Source of the DNA: Atribacterota bacterium
GTDB lineage: Bacteria > Atribacterota > Phoenicimicrobiia > Phoenicimicrobiales > Phoenicimicrobiaceae
Assembly: GCA_030668465.1 (NCBI GenBank)
Contig: DAOUTX010000027.1
Location: 1 to 10,161 of the forward strand
Reading direction: 5' to 3'
DNA length: 10,161 nt
Shown here: piece after piece, positions 1 through 6,331 of the stretch
Layout: the number at the start of each line of letters is the position of its first letter
Position numbering within the stretch: position 1 is the first letter of the stretch
Notes under the pieces: generated by a model
The model's input: only the letters and a program-made list of their open reading frames with translations
Told to the model about the DNA's origin: nothing
Databases searched by the model: none
Position numbers and translations under genes: made by a program

Positions 1-1
1 A

Positions 2-496
2 GTGGTTGGTGGAGGGGATACGGCAATTGAAGAAGCTTTATATTTAACTAAGTTTGTTCGAGAGGCAACCATTATTCATCGTCGAGGTAGATTGAGAGCA
101 ACTAGGATATTGCAGGAAAGAGTTTTTTCTAATAAGAAAATAAATTTTACCTGGGATTCAGTAGTAACAAAAATATTAGGCAAGGAAAAAGTGGAAGGTG
201 TTTTGGTTCAAAACAAAAAAACAGGTGAAGAAAGGGAAATATCCTGTCAGGGCATTTTTGTTTTTGTGGGGAACATACCTAATTCAAAATTTTTTAACAA
301 GTTAATAAAATTAGACAAAAAAGGTTATATTTTAACTGATAATAATATGATGACCTCACAAGAAGGCATCTATGCTTGCGGAGATGTTAGAAAGAAGCTC
401 TTAAGGCAGGTGGTTACTGCCTGTGGAGAGGGAGCTACTGCTGCCTTTGCCGCCCAGAAGTATATCGAAGAATTAAAAGGTACTTCTTATAAATAA
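2..496 (+). CDS. trxB: Thioredoxin reductase, C-terminal part (5' end outside window)
   Basis: This is an FAD/NADPH pyridine nucleotide-disulfide oxidoreductase that would reduce thioredoxin in the cytoplasm. The visible 164 codons begin inside the NADPH domain with GGGDTAIEEALYL, a Rossmann dinucleotide-binding loop. HRRGRLRA follows, the basic motif that holds the NADPH 2'-phosphate. Near the end, GIYACGDVR and RQVVTACGEGATAA form the second FAD-binding segment typical of TrxB. Family members have about 305-320 residues, so roughly 145 are missing upstream, including the FAD-binding N-terminus and the CxxC redox pair. The first GTG at position 2 is an internal valine codon, not a start. The gene ends with TAA 19 bp before the next gene, consistent with an operon. 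Family assignment is firm. Whether it serves thioredoxin or a related small redox protein cannot be decided here. Confidence 0.93.
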   Translation: MVGGGDTAIEEALYLTKFVREATIIHRRGRLRATRILQERVFSNKKINFTWDSVVTKILGKEKVEGVLVQNKKTGEEREISCQGIFVFVGNIPNSKFFNKLIKLDKKGYILTDNNMMTSQEGIYACGDVRKKLLRQVVTACGEGATAAFAAQKYIEELKGTSYK

Positions 497-515
497 TACT
501 TAGAAAGGATAGAAA

Positions 516-1343
516 ATGGAATTTGGAATATCAACTATGCTCCTTGAGGATTATCAATTAAAATCAAAATTGCCTCTACTTAAAGAGGCTGAGATAAAAT
601 ATATTGAGGTAAAACCGAAAGAAGGACATTTCAATTATTATGAACCCAAATATCTGGATGAAATGTCTAAAGAATTTAAAAGAAATGGAATAAAAGTAAT
701 ATCAATGCATATGCCTACTCACGGAGCAGATATTTCCCTGATTGAGGAATATGACCGGATATGGTCTGTCCGGGAAGTGGAAAAAACAGCTCTTGCCTTG
801 CTAAGATTAGGAGGAGAGATTTTAGTAGTTCATCCGGGAAGTGAAATTGAAGATAAAAAAACGAGGAAAGAACGACGAAAAAAGAGCGAAGAAAGTTTAG
901 GAGAAATACTAAAATTTTGTGAACACTGGGGAATTAAGATTGCTTTAGAGAATACTTTACCCGGAAAGACCGGTGACAGCATATCTGAAATTCTGGAGAT
1001 AGTAAGAAAATTTAATTCAAAAAATCTGGGAATTTGCCTGGATACCGGACATTGCAACATAACTTCTTCTCTTTATAATCATAGTGGAGTTGTGGAGTGT
1101 TTACCAGAAATAAAAGATTATCTATGTCATTTACATATTCATGATAATTTCAGAAAGAGTGATGACCATTCTATGCTTTTTGAGGGCAATCTTGATTGGA
1201 AAGGATTTGTAAGGGGCCTAAAAGAAATTAATTACCAAGGGGTATTTATGTTTGAATTAAGAAAAAAAACAAATAATGAAGAAATGCTCCGAATGATTAA
1301 AGAATTGTATCTAAACTTATATCAGGGAGAAAGAAATGGCTGA
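516..1343 (+). CDS. Sugar phosphate isomerase/epimerase-like TIM-barrel protein
   Basis: This 275-residue protein matches the AP-endonuclease-family-2 / xylose-isomerase-like TIM barrel in length and motif order. Candidate metal ligands lie at strand ends: His106 (VVHPGSE), Glu145 (ALENT), Asp176 and His179 (CLDTGH), His205/His207/His209 with Asp210 (HLHIHDN) and Glu247 (FELR). This set fits a divalent-metal enzyme, either a sugar or sugar-phosphate isomerase/epimerase or an endonuclease IV relative; short single-domain proteins of this kind in operons are usually annotated as the former. The ATG at 516 follows an AGAAAGGAT purine stretch. The TGA stop overlaps the lipA start (ATGGCTGA, 8 bp shared), suggesting translational coupling. 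The substrate is unknown, and the trxB/lipA neighbours do not reveal it. Confidence 0.85.
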   Translation: MEFGISTMLLEDYQLKSKLPLLKEAEIKYIEVKPKEGHFNYYEPKYLDEMSKEFKRNGIKVISMHMPTHGADISLIEEYDRIWSVREVEKTALALLRLGGEILVVHPGSEIEDKKTRKERRKKSEESLGEILKFCEHWGIKIALENTLPGKTGDSISEILEIVRKFNSKNLGICLDTGHCNITSSLYNHSGVVECLPEIKDYLCHLHIHDNFRKSDDHSMLFEGNLDWKGFVRGLKEINYQGVFMFELRKKTNNEEMLRMIKELYLNLYQGERNG

Positions 1344-2199
1344 AAAAAAAGGAAATCTTTATTGGTTGAGAAGAAAATTACCCAATCAAAGAGTTTTAGA
1401 GCGAATGGATTCATTATTAAAAGAACTGAATTTGCATACAGTTTGTGATAGCGCTCTGTGTCCCAATCGAGGCGAGTGTTTTAAAAAGGGAACAGCTACT
1501 TTTATGATATTGGGGAATATCTGTACGCGAAACTGTAAGTTTTGTGCTGTAGAAAAGGGTAAACCACTCCCTTTAGACCCGGAGGAACCCCGTCATATCG
1601 CACAAGCTGCCAAACATTTAAATCTTAAACATATAGTAGTTACTTCTGTAACCAGAGATGACCTTCCGGATGGCGGAGCAGAACACTTTGCCCAGACCAT
1701 TATGGAGATTAAAAAGTTGCTTCCGGAAAGCACCATAGAGGTATTAGTTCCTGATTTTGAGGGTTCCTGGGAAGCACTTCAAAAAGTAATAGATACTCAG
1801 CCAGAAGTTATAAATCATAATATTGAAACGGTTGCCCACCTATATAAATTAGTAAGGCCAAAAGCGGTTTATAAACGTTCCTTGGAGATATTAAGGCAGG
1901 TTAAAATTAGAGATAAAAATATTATTTCTAAATCGGGGATTATGGTAGGCTTAGGAGAGGAAAAGGAAGAAGTTATCAAAGCGATGAAAGATTTAAGAGA
2001 AGTGGATTGTGACATTTTAACTATAGGTCAATACTTAAAGCCATCTCCTCACCATTTAAAAGTTAGTAATTATATTCATCCTGATAAATTTGAAGAATAT
2101 CGAAATATAGGGATGTCTTTAGGTTTTAAATACGTAGCCTCAAACCCTTTGGTGCGCAGTTCCTATCATGCCGGTGAAATATTGAAAAATATAACTTAA
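1336..2199 (+). CDS. lipA: Lipoyl synthase
   Basis: A radical-SAM enzyme that inserts two sulfurs into protein-bound octanoyl groups, making the lipoyl cofactor of glycine-cleavage H protein and 2-oxoacid dehydrogenases. Both diagnostic cysteine sets are present: Cys37-x4-Cys42-x5-Cys48, binding the auxiliary, sacrificial [4Fe-4S] cluster, and Cys63-x3-Cys67-x2-Cys70 (CTRNCKFC), binding the SAM cluster. The C-terminal RSSYHAGE (residues 274-281) carries the serine that ligates the auxiliary cluster. At 287 residues it is a normal full-length LipA. The start overlaps the preceding stop, with GGGAGAAAG as ribosome binding site. No lipB, lplA or glycine-cleavage gene is in the window; the truncated trxB upstream leaves open a glycine-metabolism cluster just outside. 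The identification is essentially certain. Confidence 0.98.
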   Translation: MAEKKGNLYWLRRKLPNQRVLERMDSLLKELNLHTVCDSALCPNRGECFKKGTATFMILGNICTRNCKFCAVEKGKPLPLDPEEPRHIAQAAKHLNLKHIVVTSVTRDDLPDGGAEHFAQTIMEIKKLLPESTIEVLVPDFEGSWEALQKVIDTQPEVINHNIETVAHLYKLVRPKAVYKRSLEILRQVKIRDKNIISKSGIMVGLGEEKEEVIKAMKDLREVDCDILTIGQYLKPSPHHLKVSNYIHPDKFEEYRNIGMSLGFKYVASNPLVRSSYHAGEILKNIT

Positions 2200-2254
2200 T
2201 TACATAGAAATTTCCTTATTCTGAGAACCCTAACTAGTATATAGCAAAAAGGAA

Positions 2255-2536
2255 TAGCGTAGAGCGTGTAGCGTATAGCGTAGATTGAGAAAAGAAGAAG
2301 AAAGAAGACAGAATAAATTCGTATCTCTTGAATCGTGTCTTGTTTTATAGCGGTTAACAATGTAGCGAAAAGTGCAAAGTACAAAACGTAAAGCCATAAC
2401 TTAAAATTCGAAATTAAAGAAAAAGGCTTTGAATTTTGAATTACGGCTTTTCGCTTTTAGCTTTAACTTTTTAATTTAATTAGGACAAATTTTATTAATC
2501 CAAAACTATACGCTAAACGCTATACGCTCTACGCTA
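2255..2536. repeat. Long inverted repeat with arms of degenerate heptanucleotides
   Basis: The left arm (2255-2283) reads as tandem 7-mers: TAGCGTA, GAGCGTG, TAGCGTA, TAGCGTA. The right arm (2506-2536) reads CTATACG, CTAAACG, CTATACG, CTCTACG, CTAGC. Folded together, 2255-2282 pairs with 2509-2536 over 28 positions, with about one mismatch and one G-U pair. The loop between the arms is about 225 nt and contains a second inverted repeat. Right-arm and left-arm units are reverse complements of one family. Function unknown. Confidence 0.8.
2390..2450. repeat. Nested imperfect inverted repeat
   Basis: AAAGCC plus an AT-rich arm at 2390-2411 pairs with the complementary arm ending GGCTTT at 2429-2450. 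Eighteen of 22 positions are Watson-Crick pairs and two more can be G-U; the loop is about 17 nt. The arms resemble a degenerate AAAATTC-type unit. It sits inside the loop of the larger inverted repeat, making a hairpin within a hairpin. There is no U-tract after it, so it does not look like an ordinary terminator. Confidence 0.6.
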
Positions 2537-2575
2537 GCTTTATTCACTAACGACTAATTTAATAAGATATTTTCT

Positions 2576-2604
2576 TTGATATATTTAAATATATCTGATA
2601 GAAT
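2576..2604 (+). promoter_or_regulatory. Sigma70-type promoter for the EF-G-like gene
   Basis: TTGATA (2576-2581) and TAGAAT (2599-2604) are separated by exactly 17 bp. Each differs from consensus at one position. The expected transcription start is near 2611, giving a leader of about 50 nt with AAGGAGG at 2645-2651, ten bases before the ATG. The gene therefore seems to be transcribed separately from lipA. Confidence 0.7.
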
Positions 2605-2661
2605 TAATATCAATAAATCAAATATAAGAAAATTGACCAAGTACAAGGAGGAAAGTTTTGT

Positions 2662-4761
2662 ATGACCAAATATGATATTAGTAAAGTAAGAAATATTGCC
2701 TTGGTGGGCCATGGTGATTCCGGGAAAACCTCGCTTACCGAGGCTTTGCTTTATGATTCAGGAATGATTACTAGATTGGGAGACATCAAACAAGGTAATA
2801 CCGCTACTGATTATGATCCCCGAGAAATAAAGAAAGGAATAACCATCAATTCATCTTTAGCTTATTTAGATTGGGAGGGTTTGATGGTAAATATTCTCGA
2901 TACGCCGGGCTACCTTGATTTTATTACTGATACCAAATTAAGCCTTAGAGTTGTGGATAGTACCATAATAGTTGTATGTGGAGTATCAGGAGTAGAAGTG
3001 CAGACTGAAAAAGTCTGGGATTTTGCCGATGAATACAAACTACCCCGAGCTCTTTTTATAAATAAAATGGATCGGGAAAGAGCCGATTTTTATCGAGTAA
3101 AAGATACGATTAATAAAGTTTTTGGTCCATCCGCAATTTCAGTACAATTACCCATTGGTAAAGAAGAAAACTTCCAAGGCATAGTCGATTTAATAAAGAT
3201 GAAAGCCATTATTTATAAAAATTCAGGAGAGGGTAAGCCAATTTTTGAAGAACAGGAAATTCCTCAAGATATTAAAGAAGAAGCAGAATCTTACAGGAAG
3301 GAATTAGTAGAAGCAGTAGCTGAATTCGATGACGAGCTTTTAATGAAATATTTAGACGGAGAAACTTTGACCAACCAGGAGATTACTTCTTTGTTAAAAC
3401 AAGGTATAAAAGAGAGAAAGATAGCGCCTATTCTTTGCGGCTCAGCAACCATGAATTTAGGGATAGGGCTTCTTCTTGATTTCATAGGCGAATACCTTCC
3501 TTCTCCACCTGAGATGCCTCCTGTTGTGGCTAAAAATACAAATACTTCTTCTGAAGAATTAATAAAAAACTCTATAGATTCTTCTTTTTCTGCTTTTGTT
3601 TTCAAAACTGTAGCAGACCCCTACGTGGGAAATTTAACCTACTTTAGGGTGTATTCAGGGAAATTGCCCGAAGATTCAAATATTTATAATTCTTCAAAAA
3701 GCGCAGAGAATAAAGTAGGGAAGATTTATAAAATGCAGGGTAAGAATCAACGTTCTATTTCTGAGGTTTGCGCGGGAGATATAGCAGCGGTAGCCAAACT
3801 TAAGAATACTATTACCGGTGATACTCTCTGCGATAAAGATAATCCTGTTTTATTTGAAAAAATAGAATATCCTGAACCAATAATGCTTCTAGCCATCTCT
3901 CCCAAAACCAAGGGAGATGAGGATAAATTAAGTACCGCTCTAAATAAGATAATTGATGAGGACCCTACAGTTAAAATTTATAGGGATAAAGCTACCGGAG
4001 AGAGTATATTGGCAGGCATGGGAGAATCCCACCTGGAAGTAATAATTGATACTATGGAAAGTAAATTTGGAGTAGAGGTTGAGAAGAGCACTCCTAAAGT
4101 AGGGTATCAAGAGACTATTCGGAAAAATGTTAAAGTTGAAGGAAAGTATAAAAAGCAATCCGGAGGTAGAGGGCAGTACGGACATTGTTGGTTAGAACTT
4201 GAACCAAAAGGTAGGGGAGAAGGCTTTGAATTTGTAGATAAAATAGTTGGAGGAGTAATTCCGCGGCAGTATCGTCCTGCAGTGGAAAAAGGTGTAGTTG
4301 GAGCAATGATAAAAGGAATATTGGCAGGATATCCCACCGTAGATATAAAAGCTACTGTTTATGACGGCAGTTATCACCCGGTAGATTCTTCAGAAATGGC
4401 TTTCAAGGTAGCTGGTTCGATGGCTTTTAAGAAAGGAGCGGTAGAAGCTAACCCGGTCTTATTAGAACCTATTATGGATATAGAAGTAATAGTACCAAAA
4501 GAATATATGGGAGATATAATCGGAGATTTAAACAGTAAGAGAGGGAAGATAATGGGCATGGAAGAATCTTCAAGCGGGAAACAATCTATTAAAGCCAAAA
4601 TACCCCAAGCAGAGATTTTTAAATATGCTATCGATTTAAGGTCGATTACTCAGGGAAGAGGAACTTTTAGTTTGAAATTTTCCCATTACGAAGAGGTACC
4701 TGCTAATATTGTACAGGAAATAATTACTAAATCCAAAGAAAAAGAGGAAGAGAAAAAATAA
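2662..4761 (+). CDS. Elongation factor G-like GTPase (EF-G2 type)
   Basis: A 699-residue translational GTPase with the EF-G domain layout: G domain (about 1-265), beta-barrel domain II, domain III, domain IV with SGGRGQYGH (500-508), and domain V, ending in a charged Lys/Glu tail. Nucleotide-binding motifs are GHGDSGKT (16-23), switch I GITI with Thr61, DTPGYLDF (80-87), NKMD (134-137) and CGSA (259-262). Canonical EF-G has DTPGH; here Tyr84 replaces the catalytic histidine, as in the EF-G-like / EF-G2 family (for example the second EF-G of Thermotoga and mycobacteria). It is therefore probably a paralogue of the housekeeping translocase. It is not in a rpsL-rpsG-fusA-tuf operon, which supports this. 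AAGGAGG lies 10 bp before the ATG. Role in the cell is uncertain: translocation, recycling and ribosome rescue are all possible. Confidence 0.93.
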   Translation: MTKYDISKVRNIALVGHGDSGKTSLTEALLYDSGMITRLGDIKQGNTATDYDPREIKKGITINSSLAYLDWEGLMVNILDTPGYLDFITDTKLSLRVVDSTIIVVCGVSGVEVQTEKVWDFADEYKLPRALFINKMDRERADFYRVKDTINKVFGPSAISVQLPIGKEENFQGIVDLIKMKAIIYKNSGEGKPIFEEQEIPQDIKEEAESYRKELVEAVAEFDDELLMKYLDGETLTNQEITSLLKQGIKERKIAPILCGSATMNLGIGLLLDFIGEYLPSPPEMPPVVAKNTNTSSEELIKNSIDSSFSAFVFKTVADPYVGNLTYFRVYSGKLPEDSNIYNSSKSAENKVGKIYKMQGKNQRSISEVCAGDIAAVAKLKNTITGDTLCDKDNPVLFEKIEYPEPIMLLAISPKTKGDEDKLSTALNKIIDEDPTVKIYRDKATGESILAGMGESHLEVIIDTMESKFGVEVEKSTPKVGYQETIRKNVKVEGKYKKQSGGRGQYGHCWLELEPKGRGEGFEFVDKIVGGVIPRQYRPAVEKGVVGAMIKGILAGYPTVDIKATVYDGSYHPVDSSEMAFKVAGSMAFKKGAVEANPVLLEPIMDIEVIVPKEYMGDIIGDLNSKRGKIMGMEESSSGKQSIKAKIPQAEIFKYAIDLRSITQGRGTFSLKFSHYEEVPANIVQEIITKSKEKEEEKK

Positions 4762-4896
4762 TTCTCAAAAAAATTTAAAAAATATTTTATAAAAAGAAGG
4801 ATTTTTAAATCAGATATAGTATATATTATATAAAGATAAACTTATTTATCGATTTGTACTAGTAAAATATTATACAAAAAAGGGAGGTGTAATAAC

Positions 4897-4980
4897 ATGT
4901 TTGCAGATTTAGCTTGGTATTGGTGGGCAGCAATCATTGGAGCGGTAGTATATTTGATATGGTATTTTGCAGGAGAATAG
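4897..4980 (+). CDS. Small single-pass membrane peptide, 27 aa
   Basis: The ATG at 4897 is preceded by a near-perfect Shine-Dalgarno site, GGGAGGTG (4882-4889), 7 bp upstream. The peptide starts MFADLAWYWW and ends WYFAGE. Residues 5-25 form one hydrophobic segment with no charge; only Asp4 and Glu27 are charged. It has four Trp, three Tyr and two Phe in 27 residues, with aromatics at both membrane edges. It stands alone between the EF-G-like gene and the toast-rack gene and is followed by a hairpin terminator, which makes a self-contained small gene plausible. I do not recognise a family. It could be a membrane-protein regulator, a toxin-like peptide or a leader peptide. Evidence for translation is the ribosome binding site plus the clean helix; conservation is untested. 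Confidence 0.65.
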   Translation: MFADLAWYWWAAIIGAVVYLIWYFAGE

Positions 4981-5022
4981 AATAAAATATAAATTAAAAT
5001 CAAATTACTATTAAAAATTATA

Positions 5023-5034
5023 AGAAACGTTTCT
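5023..5034. promoter_or_regulatory. 12-bp perfect palindrome
   Basis: AGAAACGTTTCT is a perfect palindrome in the leader between the small peptide gene and the toast-rack gene, directly before the hairpin at 5037-5068. It could be an operator for a dimeric repressor. A 12-bp palindrome in AT-rich DNA may also be chance, and no promoter is evident immediately next to it. Confidence 0.25.
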
Positions 5035-5036
5035 GT

Positions 5037-5080
5037 AAGTGCAGGGCAAAGCAAATTGTCCTGCACTTTATTTATCTTTA
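5037..5080 (+). terminator. Probable intrinsic terminator after the small peptide gene
   Basis: AAGTGCAGGGCA (5037-5048) pairs with TGTCCTGCACTT (5057-5068), 12 bp with one G-U pair and an 8-nt loop. The T-rich run after it (TTATTTATCTTTA) is interrupted, so termination may be partial and allow readthrough into the next gene, whose start lies 30 bp downstream. Confidence 0.6.
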
Positions 5081-5097
5081 TTAAAAGGGTGATTAAT

Positions 5098-5967
5098 TTG
5101 AAATTAAAAACCATAACAAGATATATTTTATTAATTTTACTTTTCCTTATCTTCTTTGTTATTACTTATGAATCAATAGCAAATAAAGAAAATGGAGAAA
5201 ATAGGTTTATTCCTTTGGGAGAAGTAGATTCATTAAAAATGACGATAAAATTTGGGGCAGGAAAGTTGGACTTAATTTCTGGACAAGAATGTGTATTTGA
5301 AGGTAATTTTCAATATGATAAAAGTATCTTAAAACCCAATGTCCAGTATGAAATATTAGGGGAAACTGGTGTTTTAACCCTATCTCAGAGTATTAAGAAA
5401 AACCTTGATTTACCGTTTCCTTATAAAAATAGATGGAATTTGAAATTGCCTTCCGATGTCCCTTTACAATTATATATCAATACTGCGACTTATAGTGGTT
5501 ATATTGATCTTACTAATTTACAGATAGAATATTTTCATCTTAATTCAGGAGCAAGTCAAACCAATATTGAATTTAATCAACCTAATCTTATAGACTTAAA
5601 AAATATTAATATCAAAACAGGCGCCTCTTCCATAAAAATGTTAGGTTTAGCTAATGCAAATTTTAATGAAATGAATTTTACCGGTGGAGCAGGGAGCTAC
5701 ACTTTTGATTTTTCAGGTAACCTGACTAAAAAATCGAAAGTTAGTATTAATGTAGCAGCAGCTAAAATAATTTTAAAAATACCTGCGAATATGGGGGCTA
5801 AGATAATTTTTAGAAATTTTCCGGCTTCAAAATTAGATGTCAGGGGTTTTATAAAAATAAATGACCAGACTTATATTAACCCGGAATATGGCAAAAGTGC
5901 TGCAGAATTAGATATCGAAATCAAGGGAGGTCTTGTAGACGTCGAGGTAGTCTCACTAACCAATTGA
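5098..5967 (+). CDS. Membrane-anchored or secreted toast-rack-like beta protein
   Basis: A 289-residue protein begins with a basic start (KLKTITR) and one hydrophobic helix at about residues 8-25, either a signal peptide or an anchor; no lipobox cysteine is seen. The rest is predominantly beta. FGAGKLDL (52-59) matches the start of toast-rack / LiaF-C-type domains (DUF2154/DUF4097-like). Related Gly-Ala turns recur at 151-152 (NSGAS), 175-176 (KTGASS) and 197-198 (GGAG), spaced 22-24 residues, as expected for stacked beta rungs. The start chosen is TTG 5098 because GGTGAT (5088-5093) sits just before it; the TTG at 5056 lies in the terminator hairpin, and GTG 5089 overlaps the ribosome binding site. 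Similar proteins occur in cell-envelope stress responses, but no LiaRS-type genes are nearby. Specific function unknown. Confidence 0.75.
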   Translation: MKLKTITRYILLILLFLIFFVITYESIANKENGENRFIPLGEVDSLKMTIKFGAGKLDLISGQECVFEGNFQYDKSILKPNVQYEILGETGVLTLSQSIKKNLDLPFPYKNRWNLKLPSDVPLQLYINTATYSGYIDLTNLQIEYFHLNSGASQTNIEFNQPNLIDLKNINIKTGASSIKMLGLANANFNEMNFTGGAGSYTFDFSGNLTKKSKVSINVAAAKIILKIPANMGAKIIFRNFPASKLDVRGFIKINDQTYINPEYGKSAAELDIEIKGGLVDVEVVSLTN

Positions 5968-5992
5968 CTTTTATTTTTTTTTCAATTATACT
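5964..5992 (+). promoter_or_regulatory. Sigma70-type promoter of the leuS T-box leader
   Basis: TTGACT (5964-5969) and TATACT (5987-5992) are 17 bp apart, each one base from consensus. The -35 box overlaps the TGA stop of the toast-rack gene, and the spacer is almost pure T. Transcription should start near 5999, just before the first T-box structure, giving a leader of about 390 nt before leuS. Confidence 0.75.
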
Positions 5993-6158
5993 AAAAACGA
6001 ACTCAGAAAGAAAAAGACCGAGCGAAGGATTGAAAGGTATATTTTTTAAAAAGAGAATCAGTATCTGGTGAAAGTTGATAAAATACCTTTAAACTCACCT
6101 TCAAGTTTTGTAAGCAAAAATTAAATTAAAAATATTAATTTATATATAGTTTACAACG

Positions 6159-6186
6159 TTGACAAGCGTTAATTGTTTAATAAGAG
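6159..6186 (+). promoter_or_regulatory. Possible internal promoter for tRNA-Ala
   Basis: A perfect -35 box TTGACA (6159-6164) is followed after 16 bp by a weak -10 candidate, TAAGAG (6181-6186). Initiation would fall just before the tRNA 5' end at 6197, as is common for tRNA genes. The same bases can form a small stem (AACG...CGTT, 6155-6170), so they could instead be part of the leader structure. Confidence 0.4.
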
Positions 6187-6196
6187 TAGATAATGT

Positions 6197-6272
6197 GGGG
6201 CTGTAGCGCAGTCGGGAGCGCGCCTCCTTGGCGTGGAGGAGGTCGCGGGTTCGATTCCCGCCAGCTCCACCA
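6197..6272 (+). tRNA. tRNA-Ala (anticodon GGC)
   Basis: A 76-nt cloverleaf with encoded CCA. The acceptor GGGGCTG/CAGCTCC contains the G3-U70 wobble pair that identifies alanine tRNAs. The D-stem is GCGC/GCGC, the anticodon stem CCTCC/GGAGG with loop TTGGCGT (anticodon GGC, reading GCC), and the T-stem GCGGG/CCCGC. The discriminator is A73. All stems are perfect, so it looks functional. It lies inside the leuS T-box leader, 28 nt upstream of the T-box motif. Confidence 0.97.
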
Positions 6273-6300
6273 AGTTATAATATATAAAATCTACTGAACA

Positions 6301-6331
6301 AGGGTGGTACCACGAGAAAGATCTCGTCCCT
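6301..6331 (+). promoter_or_regulatory. T-box motif and antiterminator
   Basis: AGGGTGGTACCACG (6301-6314) matches the T-box consensus. Helix AGGG (6301-6304) pairs with CCCT (6328-6331), and ACGAGA (6312-6317) pairs with TCTCGT (6322-6327). The bulge TGGTACC exposes TGGT (6305-6308), which would pair with the ACCA 3' end of uncharged tRNA. This fits tRNA-Leu, whose discriminator is A73, and would also fit the tRNA-Ala encoded just upstream. Confidence 0.93.

Larger units (their letters stand above)
2200..2661. other. 462-bp intergenic region: repeats, then fusA-like promoter and leader
   Basis: No supportable gene lies here. Positions 2235-2536 are filled with degenerate, hairpin-forming repeats (listed separately). 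The last 90 bp hold the promoter and ribosome binding site of the EF-G gene. I see no clear intrinsic terminator directly after lipA. The short minus-strand reading frame across 2196-2384 is explained by translation of the heptad repeat. Confidence 0.7.

Noticed and set aside
2196..2384. 62-codon minus-strand reading frame with hydrophobic YAIRYTLYAI segment
   Set aside because: The segment is the translation of the heptad repeat and there is no ribosome binding site. The hydrophobicity comes from AT-rich repeat units.
2235..2540. CRISPR array
   Set aside because: Units are 7-8 bp, contiguous and diverged, with no 25-40 bp repeats or uniform spacers and no cas genes.
3291..4598. Several minus-strand reading frames opposite the EF-G-like gene
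   Set aside because: They lack ribosome binding sites and recognisable motifs and are fully explained as shadows of a conserved coding sequence.
5056..5097. TTG 5056 start for the toast-rack protein
   Set aside because: It sits inside a hairpin arm without a ribosome binding site; TTG 5098 has GGTGAT before it and starts a clean signal/anchor sequence.
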